Shown here in pieces: positions 25,770 to 32,679 of a stretch of DNA of 50,522 bases. The notes beneath the pieces are model-generated. The model saw only the letters and a list, made by a program, of their open reading frames with translations, had not been told where the DNA came from and searched no databases. The position numbers and the translations under genes are program-made. Position 1 is the first letter of the stretch. Every line of letters starts with the position of its first letter. Origin of the DNA: Chitinophagaceae bacterium (GTDB lineage Bacteria > Bacteroidota > Bacteroidia > Chitinophagales > Chitinophagaceae); assembly GCA_004173355.1 (NCBI GenBank), contig SEAD01000019.1, positions 1 to 50,522 on the forward strand. Reading direction: 5' to 3'.

Positions 25770-26682
25770 GTTGTGTACCCGATGTAAGGTTCAGGAAATA
25801 ATCTTCGAGTGAATGTCTTGCGCTGAAGGAATGGATCGGCACCTGCAGTTCAAGCAATTTTGCCATCACCTGGTTCAGTTCATTCCGGTGCAGCTTCAGT
25901 TGTACGGCATTGTTGGCAGTACTGTGCACCGTCCCTGCCAGGGTGGAACCGCTGAGCCGCGCGAGGAATTCCGTATTGTCCGCGGTGCGCAGTTCCACCA
26001 GTGTCTCCGACGGGTCAAACAGTTCGGATACTTTGCCTTCCACCAGTTTTTTACCCCGGTCAATGATGAGCATTGAATCGGAGATAACCTCCATTTCACT
26101 CAGCAGGTGGGAGGACACGACCAGCGTTTTGCCATGCTCGCGGCTGAGCCGGAGGATGAGGTTGCGGATATCGGCAATCCCCTGCGGGTCGAGACCATTG
26201 GTTGGCTCGTCGAGTATAATCAGCTGCGGGTCATGCACCAATGCCGTGGCAATGCCAAGGCGCTGTTTCATCCCCTGCGAATAGGTTTTGACTTTGGAGC
26301 CCGCGCGGTCCGCGAGACCCACCATTTCCAGCTGGTCCATCAGCGTCTTGCGGCTGGTGGAAGAGCCACTCATGGTGGCGAAAATCTTCAGGTTTTCGAG
26401 GGCTGTAAGGTATTTGTACAAATCCGGACGTTCGATGATGGCACCGGTCTGCCGGAGGATTTCCTTGCGGTGCCTGGCGAGATCCAGTCCGAAAATCCTG
26501 ATTTCCCCTTCAGTGGGTGCAATCAGGGTTACCAGCATACGGATAGTGGTGGATTTGCCGGCCCCGTTCTGGCCGAGAAATCCGTACACTTTTCCCTGCG
26601 GCACCGAAAAGTCCAGGTTATCCACCGCCACCAGCTCCCTGAACTCTTTCCGGAGATTCCTGACTTCTATAACAGTGTCCAT
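25747..26682 (-). CDS. ABC transporter ATP-binding protein
   Basis: 311 aa. Walker A GQNGAGKST at 37-45, signature YSQGM at 134-138, Walker B LIILDEP at 154-160 followed by TNGLDPQG, and a switch histidine in VVSSHLLSEME. The about 80 residues past the core are those of the DrrA/CcmA-like exporter class. First gene of ATPase-permease-LolA-like. A weak -7-like TAACTTTA on the minus strand lies at 26696-26703, 13 bases before the ATG. Confidence 0.92.
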   Translation of the reverse strand: MDTVIEVRNLRKEFRELVAVDNLDFSVPQGKVYGFLGQNGAGKSTTIRMLVTLIAPTEGEIRIFGLDLARHRKEILRQTGAIIERPDLYKYLTALENLKIFATMSGSSTSRKTLMDQLEMVGLADRAGSKVKTYSQGMKQRLGIATALVHDPQLIILDEPTNGLDPQGIADIRNLILRLSREHGKTLVVSSHLLSEMEVISDSMLIIDRGKKLVEGKVSELFDPSETLVELRTADNTEFLARLSGSTLAGTVHSTANNAVQLKLHRNELNQVMAKLLELQVPIHSFSARHSLEDYFLNLTSGTQHVEAFKN

Positions 26683-26763
26683 TCTTGCATTTGCGTAAAG
26701 TTACTACTGCTGTGGCTGGAAACCGGGGCATTACTTTGTTTTAAAATAATTTTTGGAAAACGC

Positions 26764-26794
26764 TTGCATGGGAAGGTTACAGGTATTACGTTTG
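26764..26794 (+). promoter_or_regulatory. Near-ideal promoter for the 124-aa secreted protein
   Basis: TTG (26764-26766), 20 bases, TACGTTTG (26787-26794): a full match to TTG-N20-TAnnTTTG. The transcript would start near 26800 and carry a leader of about 130 bases. Confidence 0.7.
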
Positions 26795-26819
26795 TCGCCA
26801 TACAGGAACCTACCATCCC

Positions 26820-26841
26820 GGTTTCGTAGATCTACGAAACC
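26820..26841. promoter_or_regulatory. 22-bp perfect palindrome in the leader
   Basis: GGTTTCGTAGA followed by its exact reverse complement, centred between 26830 and 26831. It lies about 25-45 bases downstream of the -7 box. It can be a dimeric-regulator operator in DNA or a 9-bp hairpin with a GATC loop in RNA. No T run follows, so it is not a terminator. Confidence 0.7.
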
Positions 26842-26933
26842 CGCGACTGGCCCGCCTCCTGCCCCAATCCTTATGATTTCCGTTCCCTTTGTAAATCCAG
26901 ATCCACCATTGGACCTTATTAAAACACCCGGAA

Positions 26934-27308
26934 ATGAAATCAGGATTCATCATCGTGCTGGCAACGGTACTTTTTACACAGTCAGCAATTGCAGTTACAT
27001 CGCCCGTTAAGGCACTTGTGTTCCCCCAGGCAACTATTACCGGATTTGAGTATACGCTGAAAAGCGACCGCATCTATTTTCACTGGACGGTTACCGATAA
27101 CCAGGCGGCTGATAAATTTGAGCTGCAATCGAGCACCGATGGCACCAGCTTTAGCAGTGTCGCCCTGGTTTTCGGAACTGATATTTCTGAGAGCAACCAG
27201 TATAAATTCTTTGTAAAAAAATCACAGCACACGCAGGTGTTCCGCATCCGTATCATCCAGAAGGATGGCAGCGAACAATTCCATCCTGTTGTACTCAGCG
27301 TGAAATAA
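26934..27308 (+). CDS. Small secreted protein, single beta domain
   Basis: 124 aa with a signal peptide (MKSGFIIVLATVLFTQSAIA). The remaining 100 residues read as one fibronectin-like beta sandwich: RIYFHWTVTDNQAADKFELQSSTDGTSFSSV. This is clearly like the beta domain that precedes the sorting domain in the three T9SS cargo proteins of this window (for example LNWTSVNEVNAANYIIERSADG), yet no sorting domain follows. Function unknown; periplasmic or secreted. Monocistronic, with a strong promoter, a palindrome in the leader and a shared terminator downstream. Confidence 0.7.
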   Translation: MKSGFIIVLATVLFTQSAIAVTSPVKALVFPQATITGFEYTLKSDRIYFHWTVTDNQAADKFELQSSTDGTSFSSVALVFGTDISESNQYKFFVKKSQHTQVFRIRIIQKDGSEQFHPVVLSVK

Positions 27309-27394
27309 TTTCCTTTAAAACATCTACCCGGGCCAGAGGCAGTTACCTGCCGGCAACCTGTGCATCTTTTTATACCAGAGTTCAATAGAGAAGA

Positions 27395-27420
27395 AACGGC
27401 CCCCTTTCCAGGGGGCCGTT
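27395..27420. terminator. Terminator between convergent genes
   Basis: Ten-base arms AACGGCCCCC (27395-27404) and GGGGGCCGTT (27411-27420), 6-base loop. T-rich tracts are modest on both sides (TTTCTTCTCT on minus). Serves the winged-helix operon on the minus strand and probably the plus-strand gene. Confidence 0.8.
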
Positions 27421-27430
27421 ATCATTTATA

Positions 27431-27721
27431 TCAGCCGATTGTTTTCCCCACGTATTCCCGCAGGTTACGCACGTATTCGTCAAATGCACTCCGGCCAACA
27501 GGTGTGATACTGCAGACCGTAAGCGGGTAGTTATCCCTGAATTGTTTGCGGACATCAATGTACCCCGCATCCTTCAGTTTCTGGATCTGCACGCTGAGAT
27601 TACCCGAGGTCGAGTTGGTTTGTTCTTTGAGGCGGGTAAATTCGGATGCTTCTTTCAGCAACAGAGATATAACAGCCAGCCTTAACTGTGAATGGAGGAT
27701 TGGATCGAGGTTTTTAAACAT
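27431..27721 (-). CDS. Winged-helix transcriptional regulator
   Basis: 96 aa. Single winged-helix DNA-binding domain of the kind seen in small MarR/ArsR-like regulators (PF13601 type): HSQLRLAVISLLLKEASEFTRLKEQTNSTSGNLSVQIQKL is helix-turn-helix, followed by a wing (AGYIDVRKQFRDNYPLTVCSITPVGR). No sensor domain and no metal-binding cysteine cluster. Third gene of the TonB receptor operon. It could regulate that operon, given the palindromes at its promoter; this is inference. Confidence 0.85.
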   Translation of the reverse strand: MFKNLDPILHSQLRLAVISLLLKEASEFTRLKEQTNSTSGNLSVQIQKLKDAGYIDVRKQFRDNYPLTVCSITPVGRSAFDEYVRNLREYVGKTIG

Positions 27722-27772
27722 AGTCAGTATTTCTGTGGATCAATCGGGTGGATTACCGGGAAACAGTGCTGC

Positions 27773-28417
27773 TCAAAACTGCGACATGAAATAAGTTATC
27801 TGGTTTTTTCCCCAGCGCGGATGGATGTCTGATGCGGGCCTGGCAGCATCATACTTTGCCTTGCTGAGTTCAAACAGGCGTTTCGCTTCGGTCTTGCTGC
27901 CACCGTATTGTTCGGGTGTATAAAACTGGTCCTGCGCTTCCAGCAGGTATACCCGCGGGTTTTCAGGGTCCAGTGTTTTTGCCCTGGCCAGTGCCTGGGT
28001 TGCGGCCGTTCCGTATGTCATGTACCGGCTCATCGGGTCAGCCATCATCCTGATGGAGGCGATCTGTTTCCGGACACAATAGATCTCGGAATTATCCTTG
28101 CTCAGGGCTTCGGCCTTGTTGAGCAGTTCTTCCGCTTTATCCGCCATGGGATCTGTTTTGGAAGCATCGGGTTTTTCCATCAGGGTGAACGCCGCTGCCA
28201 CATTGCAGTAAGCCGCATAGTAATAGGGAAGCCATTGGGTCTTTTCCGCATCGGCGATCCGCTGGAAACTGTTGGCCGATGCCACGAGTGCATCATAGTT
28301 GAAACTGCTGTCGAGTGCTGCCACCAGCGGTTTCATCGCAGCGAGGTATTTCTCCGATTGTGCGCTGGCAGTGGCCACGGTCAGAAAGGCAATTGAGGCA
28401 ATAAGTAACTTTTTCAT
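27773..28417 (-). CDS. Periplasmic TPR-like protein
   Basis: 214 aa with a signal peptide (MKKLLIASIAFLTVATASAQ). All-helical; repeats of paired helices are visible (WLPYYYAAYCNVAAAF; DKAEELLNKAEALSKDNSEIY; ALARAKTLDPENPRVYLLEAQD), typical of tetratricopeptide repeats. Function unknown. It sits between a TonB receptor and a regulator on the same strand, separated from the receptor by 45 bases, so a role as periplasmic helper of that receptor is possible. Confidence 0.75.
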   Translation of the reverse strand: MKKLLIASIAFLTVATASAQSEKYLAAMKPLVAALDSSFNYDALVASANSFQRIADAEKTQWLPYYYAAYCNVAAAFTLMEKPDASKTDPMADKAEELLNKAEALSKDNSEIYCVRKQIASIRMMADPMSRYMTYGTAATQALARAKTLDPENPRVYLLEAQDQFYTPEQYGGSKTEAKRLFELSKAKYDAARPASDIHPRWGKNQITYFMSQF

Positions 28418-28462
28418 TGAATGGTTATTTAGCGTTTTTGAATTTATTAGCTGATTGATTTT

Positions 28463-30718
28463 TTACAACCCGTTGTTGATGATTTCCTCGCTGCGGTCCA
28501 CACCAAAATTGAAGAAGGCACCCAGGAAAACAAACATACGTGACGGAGGTACTATAGCTTCTTTCCTTGCGCCATTGTAAGAGTACTGGTATCCGTAGGT
28601 CTGTTTAATGTTGAATATATTACTGACCTGCAGTACAAATACATTGAATGATTTCGGGTTCTTCTTCCCGATGAATGGCAGGTAGTTGACCGAGAAACTC
28701 ACGTTGTGGTAGTCCGGTGCGCGTCCGCGATCGAGGAAACTGGATGTCCCGTTGCTGACATCAATAAAATAATAGGGCCGCCCGCTGGCATAGTTGTACG
28801 AGCCATTCAGGTTCAGTTTCCAGGACTGCACAAACTTCTTCATCACCAGCGAAGCGGTGTGTTTTGCGGCAAAGCTTGGGCTGATCGCCATCGGGAAATT
28901 CAGGAAGTCCCGCTTCGTATCAAGGTAAGAGTAGGAAATCCAGTAGTCGAGGTTTTTGATTGTCTTTTTATCCCGCCAGAAAAATTCGATTCCCTGCGCA
29001 TCCCCGTATCCATCATTATTTGCCGCTGATTCACGGAAATTAAGGATAACGGTCTTGATCAGGTTGTCGTATTTTTTGTAAAACACTTCCGCCCTGAATG
29101 TCTGGTTATCTGCCACCCGCTGGTACTGCGCGATGTAGTGGGTGGCTTTCATAAACGTCAGGTTGCCCGAGGCAGGAAGGTAGCGGCGTTCGGGATCCTG
29201 GTAAAATATACCATACGCCAGCGAAGCCTGTGCGGCTTTGCCGAGTTTGTACGCCAGTGATAAACGCGGTGCAATATTCACTTCATCGATAAGGGATGAA
29301 TGCTCCAGCCGTACACCCGTTTTTGCTGCCAGTGAATTGGTGATATAGATATCGGCTTCGCCAAAAGCTGCTCCCAGTGTGCTGTTGAGCCGGCTGCGGT
29401 ACAGATTTCCATTGAAATCGATATAATCGTTCCGGTCGCGGGCAATATTGTATTCTGCCCCGAAACGTAGGGCACTGAGTGCCTTCAGTCGTTTTTCAAA
29501 AACCGCTTTGGTATTGATAAAATCACCTTTGGATTCCACCCCAAAGTTTTTTGCTTCCAGTCCGCCGAGTTCCACTTCCTGTTTGTCAGTATCGGTCATT
29601 CCCGCATTGATATTGTCCTTGTTGTTGCTGTAGGAAATCCCGAGGTTTACTTTCCAGCCGCCGCCCATATTCTCCTTCCAGGAAAGGTTGTGGTAACTGT
29701 TGAAATTTTTGATGCTGAAACGGTCGAGATAACCCAGTGAATCAATACTGCCGGTGGTAAATGCCAGTTTGTTTGCACTGAAGTAACCGTAGTATTTCAG
29801 GATGCCGGTACCGGAGGTTTTGATACGGAAGTTTGCATCCCCGCTGTGGTAGGCCGGTGCCTTTGAATAGTCCTGTTTCTGTTTGATGATTTCAAATGCG
29901 GGGGTCAGGTTGGTATAGCTGTAGTTGAACCCGTAGGACGATTTTTTATCTTTTGCCAGGTGCTGGATCCCTGCACTGAGCCCGATTACCGATACACCTG
30001 CGCTGGCAGAGGAACGATCCGGCAGGTCGATGGATTCCAGGATAAGTGCCGAAGAAAGTCCCTGCCCGTACAATGCGGAGTAACCACCCGTACTGAATAC
30101 CGTGCCTTTAAAGAGGAAGGGGGAGAAACGGCTGAACTGGGCCACATTGGGCACGCTGCTGAAAAAGAAATTGTTGACGAGTGTGCCGTCGATAAATGTT
30201 TTTGTTTCCGCCGCGGTTCCACCCCGTACAAACAGGCCTTCACTTTCCCCGACCTGCTGCGCACCGGGTAATGTTTTCAATGCACCGGTCACGTCACCGT
30301 TGGCACTGGCAGTAGTCACGATATCAATGGGATCGAGCACCACTCCCGCGCGTTTGCGATCGCTAGCCTCGAATGTGCCGGCAGTCAGGACCACGGCCCG
30401 CAGTTCACTGATCTCCTCCTTCAGCTGGAGTTTGAGTTCGGGCACGGGATTGTCGAGATTAAGAGGGTACTGCAACGGACGGTAATTGGCCGAACTGACT
30501 TCCAGGACATGGTTGCCTTTTTCGGTGCTGGTGAAACTGAACCGGCCGGCACTGTCTGCCGTTGCCCCATCGTATGTATCCTTCAGGACAATACTTGCAT
30601 TAGGAATGGGTTGCCCCTTGCTGCCGGTGATGGTACCACGGATGGTGACCTGCGCCCCGGCGGTTCCGGACACGCCAAGCAGCAGTAAAAGGAGGAAAGG
30701 TTGAAGTCGTTGTTTCAT
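28463..30718 (-). CDS. TonB-dependent outer-membrane receptor
   Basis: 751 aa. Signal peptide, then a carboxypeptidase-regulatory-like beta domain (about 23-105: VTIRGTITGSKGQPIPNASIVLKD), a plug (about 120-220, with LKTLPGAQQVGESEGLFVRGG) and a 22-strand barrel ending in a terminal aromatic-rich strand (MFVFLGAFFNFG). It takes up an unknown substrate using TonB energy. At 751 residues it is shorter than SusC-type receptors and no SusD gene is beside it, so glycan import through a SusCD pair is unlikely; small ligands such as siderophores or metals are possible. Expression is probably controlled by the leader and palindromes upstream. Confidence 0.92.
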   Translation of the reverse strand: MKQRLQPFLLLLLLGVSGTAGAQVTIRGTITGSKGQPIPNASIVLKDTYDGATADSAGRFSFTSTEKGNHVLEVSSANYRPLQYPLNLDNPVPELKLQLKEEISELRAVVLTAGTFEASDRKRAGVVLDPIDIVTTASANGDVTGALKTLPGAQQVGESEGLFVRGGTAAETKTFIDGTLVNNFFFSSVPNVAQFSRFSPFLFKGTVFSTGGYSALYGQGLSSALILESIDLPDRSSASAGVSVIGLSAGIQHLAKDKKSSYGFNYSYTNLTPAFEIIKQKQDYSKAPAYHSGDANFRIKTSGTGILKYYGYFSANKLAFTTGSIDSLGYLDRFSIKNFNSYHNLSWKENMGGGWKVNLGISYSNNKDNINAGMTDTDKQEVELGGLEAKNFGVESKGDFINTKAVFEKRLKALSALRFGAEYNIARDRNDYIDFNGNLYRSRLNSTLGAAFGEADIYITNSLAAKTGVRLEHSSLIDEVNIAPRLSLAYKLGKAAQASLAYGIFYQDPERRYLPASGNLTFMKATHYIAQYQRVADNQTFRAEVFYKKYDNLIKTVILNFRESAANNDGYGDAQGIEFFWRDKKTIKNLDYWISYSYLDTKRDFLNFPMAISPSFAAKHTASLVMKKFVQSWKLNLNGSYNYASGRPYYFIDVSNGTSSFLDRGRAPDYHNVSFSVNYLPFIGKKNPKSFNVFVLQVSNIFNIKQTYGYQYSYNGARKEAIVPPSRMFVFLGAFFNFGVDRSEEIINNGL

Positions 30719-30743
30719 ATCAGATAGAATGGTAATGGTTGAC

Positions 30744-30751
30744 CAAACATA
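30744..30751 (-). promoter_or_regulatory. Proximal -7 box before the TonB receptor
   Basis: TATGTTTG on the minus strand, 25 bases before the ATG and downstream of the leader terminator. No TTG at the expected distance. Confidence 0.4.
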
Positions 30752-30785
30752 AACTGGTTTACATTATAAACCTTACCGTTCATCC

Positions 30786-30819
30786 AAAAAAATAGGCCGG
30801 GGACCCTCGTACCCGGCCT
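30786..30819 (-). terminator. Terminator inside the TonB receptor leader
   Basis: Minus strand: AGGCCGGG (30819-30812) / CCCGGCCT (30801-30794), 10-base loop, then A and seven T (30792-30786). It lies 67 bases before the receptor's ATG, so transcripts from the distal promoter must read through it. Confidence 0.82.
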
Positions 30820-30857
30820 GGAAAAGACCCTCAAAAAAATATTTACCATACAATCCA

Positions 30858-30878
30858 CGCCAGGCAAGGCTCCTGGCG
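30858..30878 (-). promoter_or_regulatory. Leader hairpin upstream of the terminator
   Basis: CGCCAGG / CCTGGCG arms with a 7-base loop. Its 3' arm can also pair, as GCCTGG, with CCAGGC at the base of the terminator (30816-30821), an arrangement that would block terminator formation. Confidence 0.55.
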
Positions 30879-30907
30879 CGCTGTACACTATAAACCTAAC
30901 GCTCGAC

Positions 30908-30937
30908 CAAAGTAATATCCGGAATTCAATGCTGCAA
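30908..30937 (-). promoter_or_regulatory. Distal promoter of the TonB receptor
   Basis: Minus strand: TTG (30937-30935), 19 bases, TTACTTTG (30915-30908). The expected start near 30902 gives a leader of about 183 bases that contains both hairpins. Confidence 0.6.
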
Positions 30938-30961
30938 GTTTTACGCGTAAAATCCTGCAGC
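30931..30961. promoter_or_regulatory. Palindrome over the -33 element of the distal promoter
   Basis: A perfect 14-base palindrome TTTTACGCGTAAAA (30939-30952) lies between GCTGCA (30931-30936) and TGCAGC (30956-30961), with spacers of 2 and 3 bases. It overlaps the TTG at 30935-30937, a usual place for a repressor or activator. Confidence 0.6.
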
Positions 30962-30988
30962 TATTCCGTATTTCCTGCATTTTTTGCC

Positions 30989-31004
30989 GTTAGAGTTCTC
31001 TAAC
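30989..31004. promoter_or_regulatory. Inverted repeat upstream of the CotH gene promoter
   Basis: GTTAGAG-TT-CTCTAAC, 27 bases upstream of the -7 box at 31031. Operator-like; its regulator is unknown. Confidence 0.5.
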
Positions 31005-31030
31005 AACGAGGATACAGCAGTTTTTTGCGA

Positions 31031-31038
31031 TATGTTTG
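31031..31038 (+). promoter_or_regulatory. -7 box for the CotH-family gene
   Basis: TATGTTTG, exact match to TAnnTTTG, 18 bases before the ATG. No TTG at -33. Confidence 0.55.
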
Positions 31039-31056
31039 GGTTTAAACTGCGATTAA

Positions 31057-32610
31057 ATGATGAATGGACGCCGGGAACTGCTGATTTCGCTTTCCCTCCT
31101 GCTGGTATTTGCTGCCTGTAAAAAAGATAAAAGTTCCCTGCCGCCTGAACCACCTCCCAGATCAACTGCGGCCATCACCGCCTTTTCGGTGCGTTCCTCG
31201 GTCAATCCCGCCGTTATCCGCGAGGATGTGCCGGCCGTAATCACGGGCAACCAGGTCACGTTATTTGTCCCCTATCTTGCCGATGTGGATTCACTGATCC
31301 CGACCTTCACTACCGATGCTGCAAGTGTTACACTGAATGGAACGCGGCAGGTGAGCGACAGCAGTTACACCGATTTCCGGCACCAGTTCACCTATACCCT
31401 TGTCGCGGAAGATGGCACCCCGATTGAGTACACGGTATCCCTGAAACAGTTTACCGGTCTTCCCATCGTCCGGGTACTGACACAGAATTCCTCCCCCATC
31501 CTGAATACCGAAGATTATGTGGTGGGCAATTTTGAAGTGATTTCAAACGGCACCACACTGGCCGATTATTCCGGGAAAACGGAAATCCGCGGTCGCGGTA
31601 ACAGCACCTGGGGTATGCCCAAAAAACCTTACCGGATCAAACTGGATAAAAAATCGGAGCTGCTGGGCATGCCTTCGAACCGCCACTGGGCATTGCTGGC
31701 CAACTATGCCGACAAGACCCTGATGCGCAACCATATCGCTTTTACCATCGGTAAATGGTTTGGTATGGACTACACTCCCCGCGGGCAGTTTGTAGAGGTG
31801 TTCCTCAACAACCAGTACCAGGGTGCCTATTACCTGACCGAGCATATCCGTCCTGATCCGAACCGTGTCAACATCACCGAAATGGGTACTTCGGATGAAT
31901 CACCCGCAACAATCACCGGCGGTTACCTGATGGAGATTGACAAACGTTATGATGCTGACTATTTCTGGACAACGGGTCGTGGGGTGGCCATGACCATCAA
32001 GGAGCCGGAAAAAATAACGACCGCGCAACTTTCTTATATCACCAACTATATCGCGGAACTGGAAGGATCACTCTATAACGCAAATTTCCGGGACCCTGAA
32101 ACAGGATACCAGAAGTATATCAACGACAGCACGGTTATCCAGTGGTACTGGGTAAATGAACTCTTCCGGAACCAGGATGCTGATTTCTTCAGCAGCGTAT
32201 TCCTTTACAAGGAGCGCGGACAGAAACTGCGGATGGGTCCGCTCTGGGATTTTGATATCGGCGCGGGGAATATCAACTACAATAACAGCTGGGAACCTAC
32301 CGGCTGGTATATCCGCAACACCAACTGGATAGCCCGGATGTTCCAGGACCCGGCATTCCGTACCAGGTCAAAAGCGAAGTGGATTTCCATGAAACCCAAA
32401 CTGGAAACGCTCCTTGCGCTGATCGACGAAACCGCGAAGACCCTGCAGTATTCACAGGCGGAGAATTTTAAAAAATGGGATATCCTCAATAACTATGTGT
32501 GGCCCAATTACGTGGTAACCGGGAGTTACGCCGGCGAGGTAGCGTATTTCAAAACATTCCTGCAGACCCGCATGGCATGGATTGATGCACAACTTGCACT
32601 GGAGAATTAA
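31057..32610 (+). CDS. CotH-kinase-family lipoprotein
   Basis: 517 aa. Lipoprotein signal peptide with C21 in LLLVFAACKK, so it should be anchored to a membrane. Residues about 30-130 form a bacterial surface beta domain (TAAITAFSVRSSVNPAV; a DUF5018-like start). Residues about 140-510 match the CotH kinase family: KTEIRGRGNSTWGMPKKPYRIKLDKKSELLGM, LMRNHIAFTIGKWFGMDYTPRGQFVEVFLNNQYQGAYYLTE and LWDFDIGAG. The spore-coat founder CotH is a protein kinase; whether this one phosphorylates anything is unknown. Divergent from the TonB receptor and convergent with the ATP synthase operon, with a shared terminator. Confidence 0.88.
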   Translation: MMNGRRELLISLSLLLVFAACKKDKSSLPPEPPPRSTAAITAFSVRSSVNPAVIREDVPAVITGNQVTLFVPYLADVDSLIPTFTTDAASVTLNGTRQVSDSSYTDFRHQFTYTLVAEDGTPIEYTVSLKQFTGLPIVRVLTQNSSPILNTEDYVVGNFEVISNGTTLADYSGKTEIRGRGNSTWGMPKKPYRIKLDKKSELLGMPSNRHWALLANYADKTLMRNHIAFTIGKWFGMDYTPRGQFVEVFLNNQYQGAYYLTEHIRPDPNRVNITEMGTSDESPATITGGYLMEIDKRYDADYFWTTGRGVAMTIKEPEKITTAQLSYITNYIAELEGSLYNANFRDPETGYQKYINDSTVIQWYWVNELFRNQDADFFSSVFLYKERGQKLRMGPLWDFDIGAGNINYNNSWEPTGWYIRNTNWIARMFQDPAFRTRSKAKWISMKPKLETLLALIDETAKTLQYSQAENFKKWDILNNYVWPNYVVTGSYAGEVAYFKTFLQTRMAWIDAQLALEN

Positions 32611-32628
32611 GCGCAGGTATCAACGCAT

Positions 32629-32662
32629 AAAAAAAGCGTCCGCTGTCAAGGCGGACGCTTTT
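32629..32662. terminator. Bidirectional terminator between CotH gene and atpA
   Basis: Twelve-base arms AAAAGCGTCCGC (32632-32643) / GCGGACGCTTTT (32651-32662), 7-base loop, A run before and T run after, so it works for both strands. It ends the ATP synthase operon 17 bases after the atpA stop. Confidence 0.93.
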
Positions 32663-32679
32663 GCTATTTCAGGAACAAA

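Larger units (their letters stand above)
30760..30897 (-). repeat. Imperfect direct repeat in the TonB leader
   Basis: AGGTTTATAATGTA (30773-30760) and AGGTTTATAGTGTA (30897-30884) on the minus strand, one mismatch in 14. The copies flank the two hairpins. Confidence 0.5.

Noticed and set aside
30855-30880. Resemblance of the leader hairpin to the B12 box of cobalamin riboswitches (GCCAGGAG followed by a similar stretch).
   Set aside because: Only the box is similar. The other conserved parts of a cobalamin riboswitch (GGGAA, GGTGAAA and GCCACTG-type segments) are missing, and only about 40 bases separate the promoter from the box.
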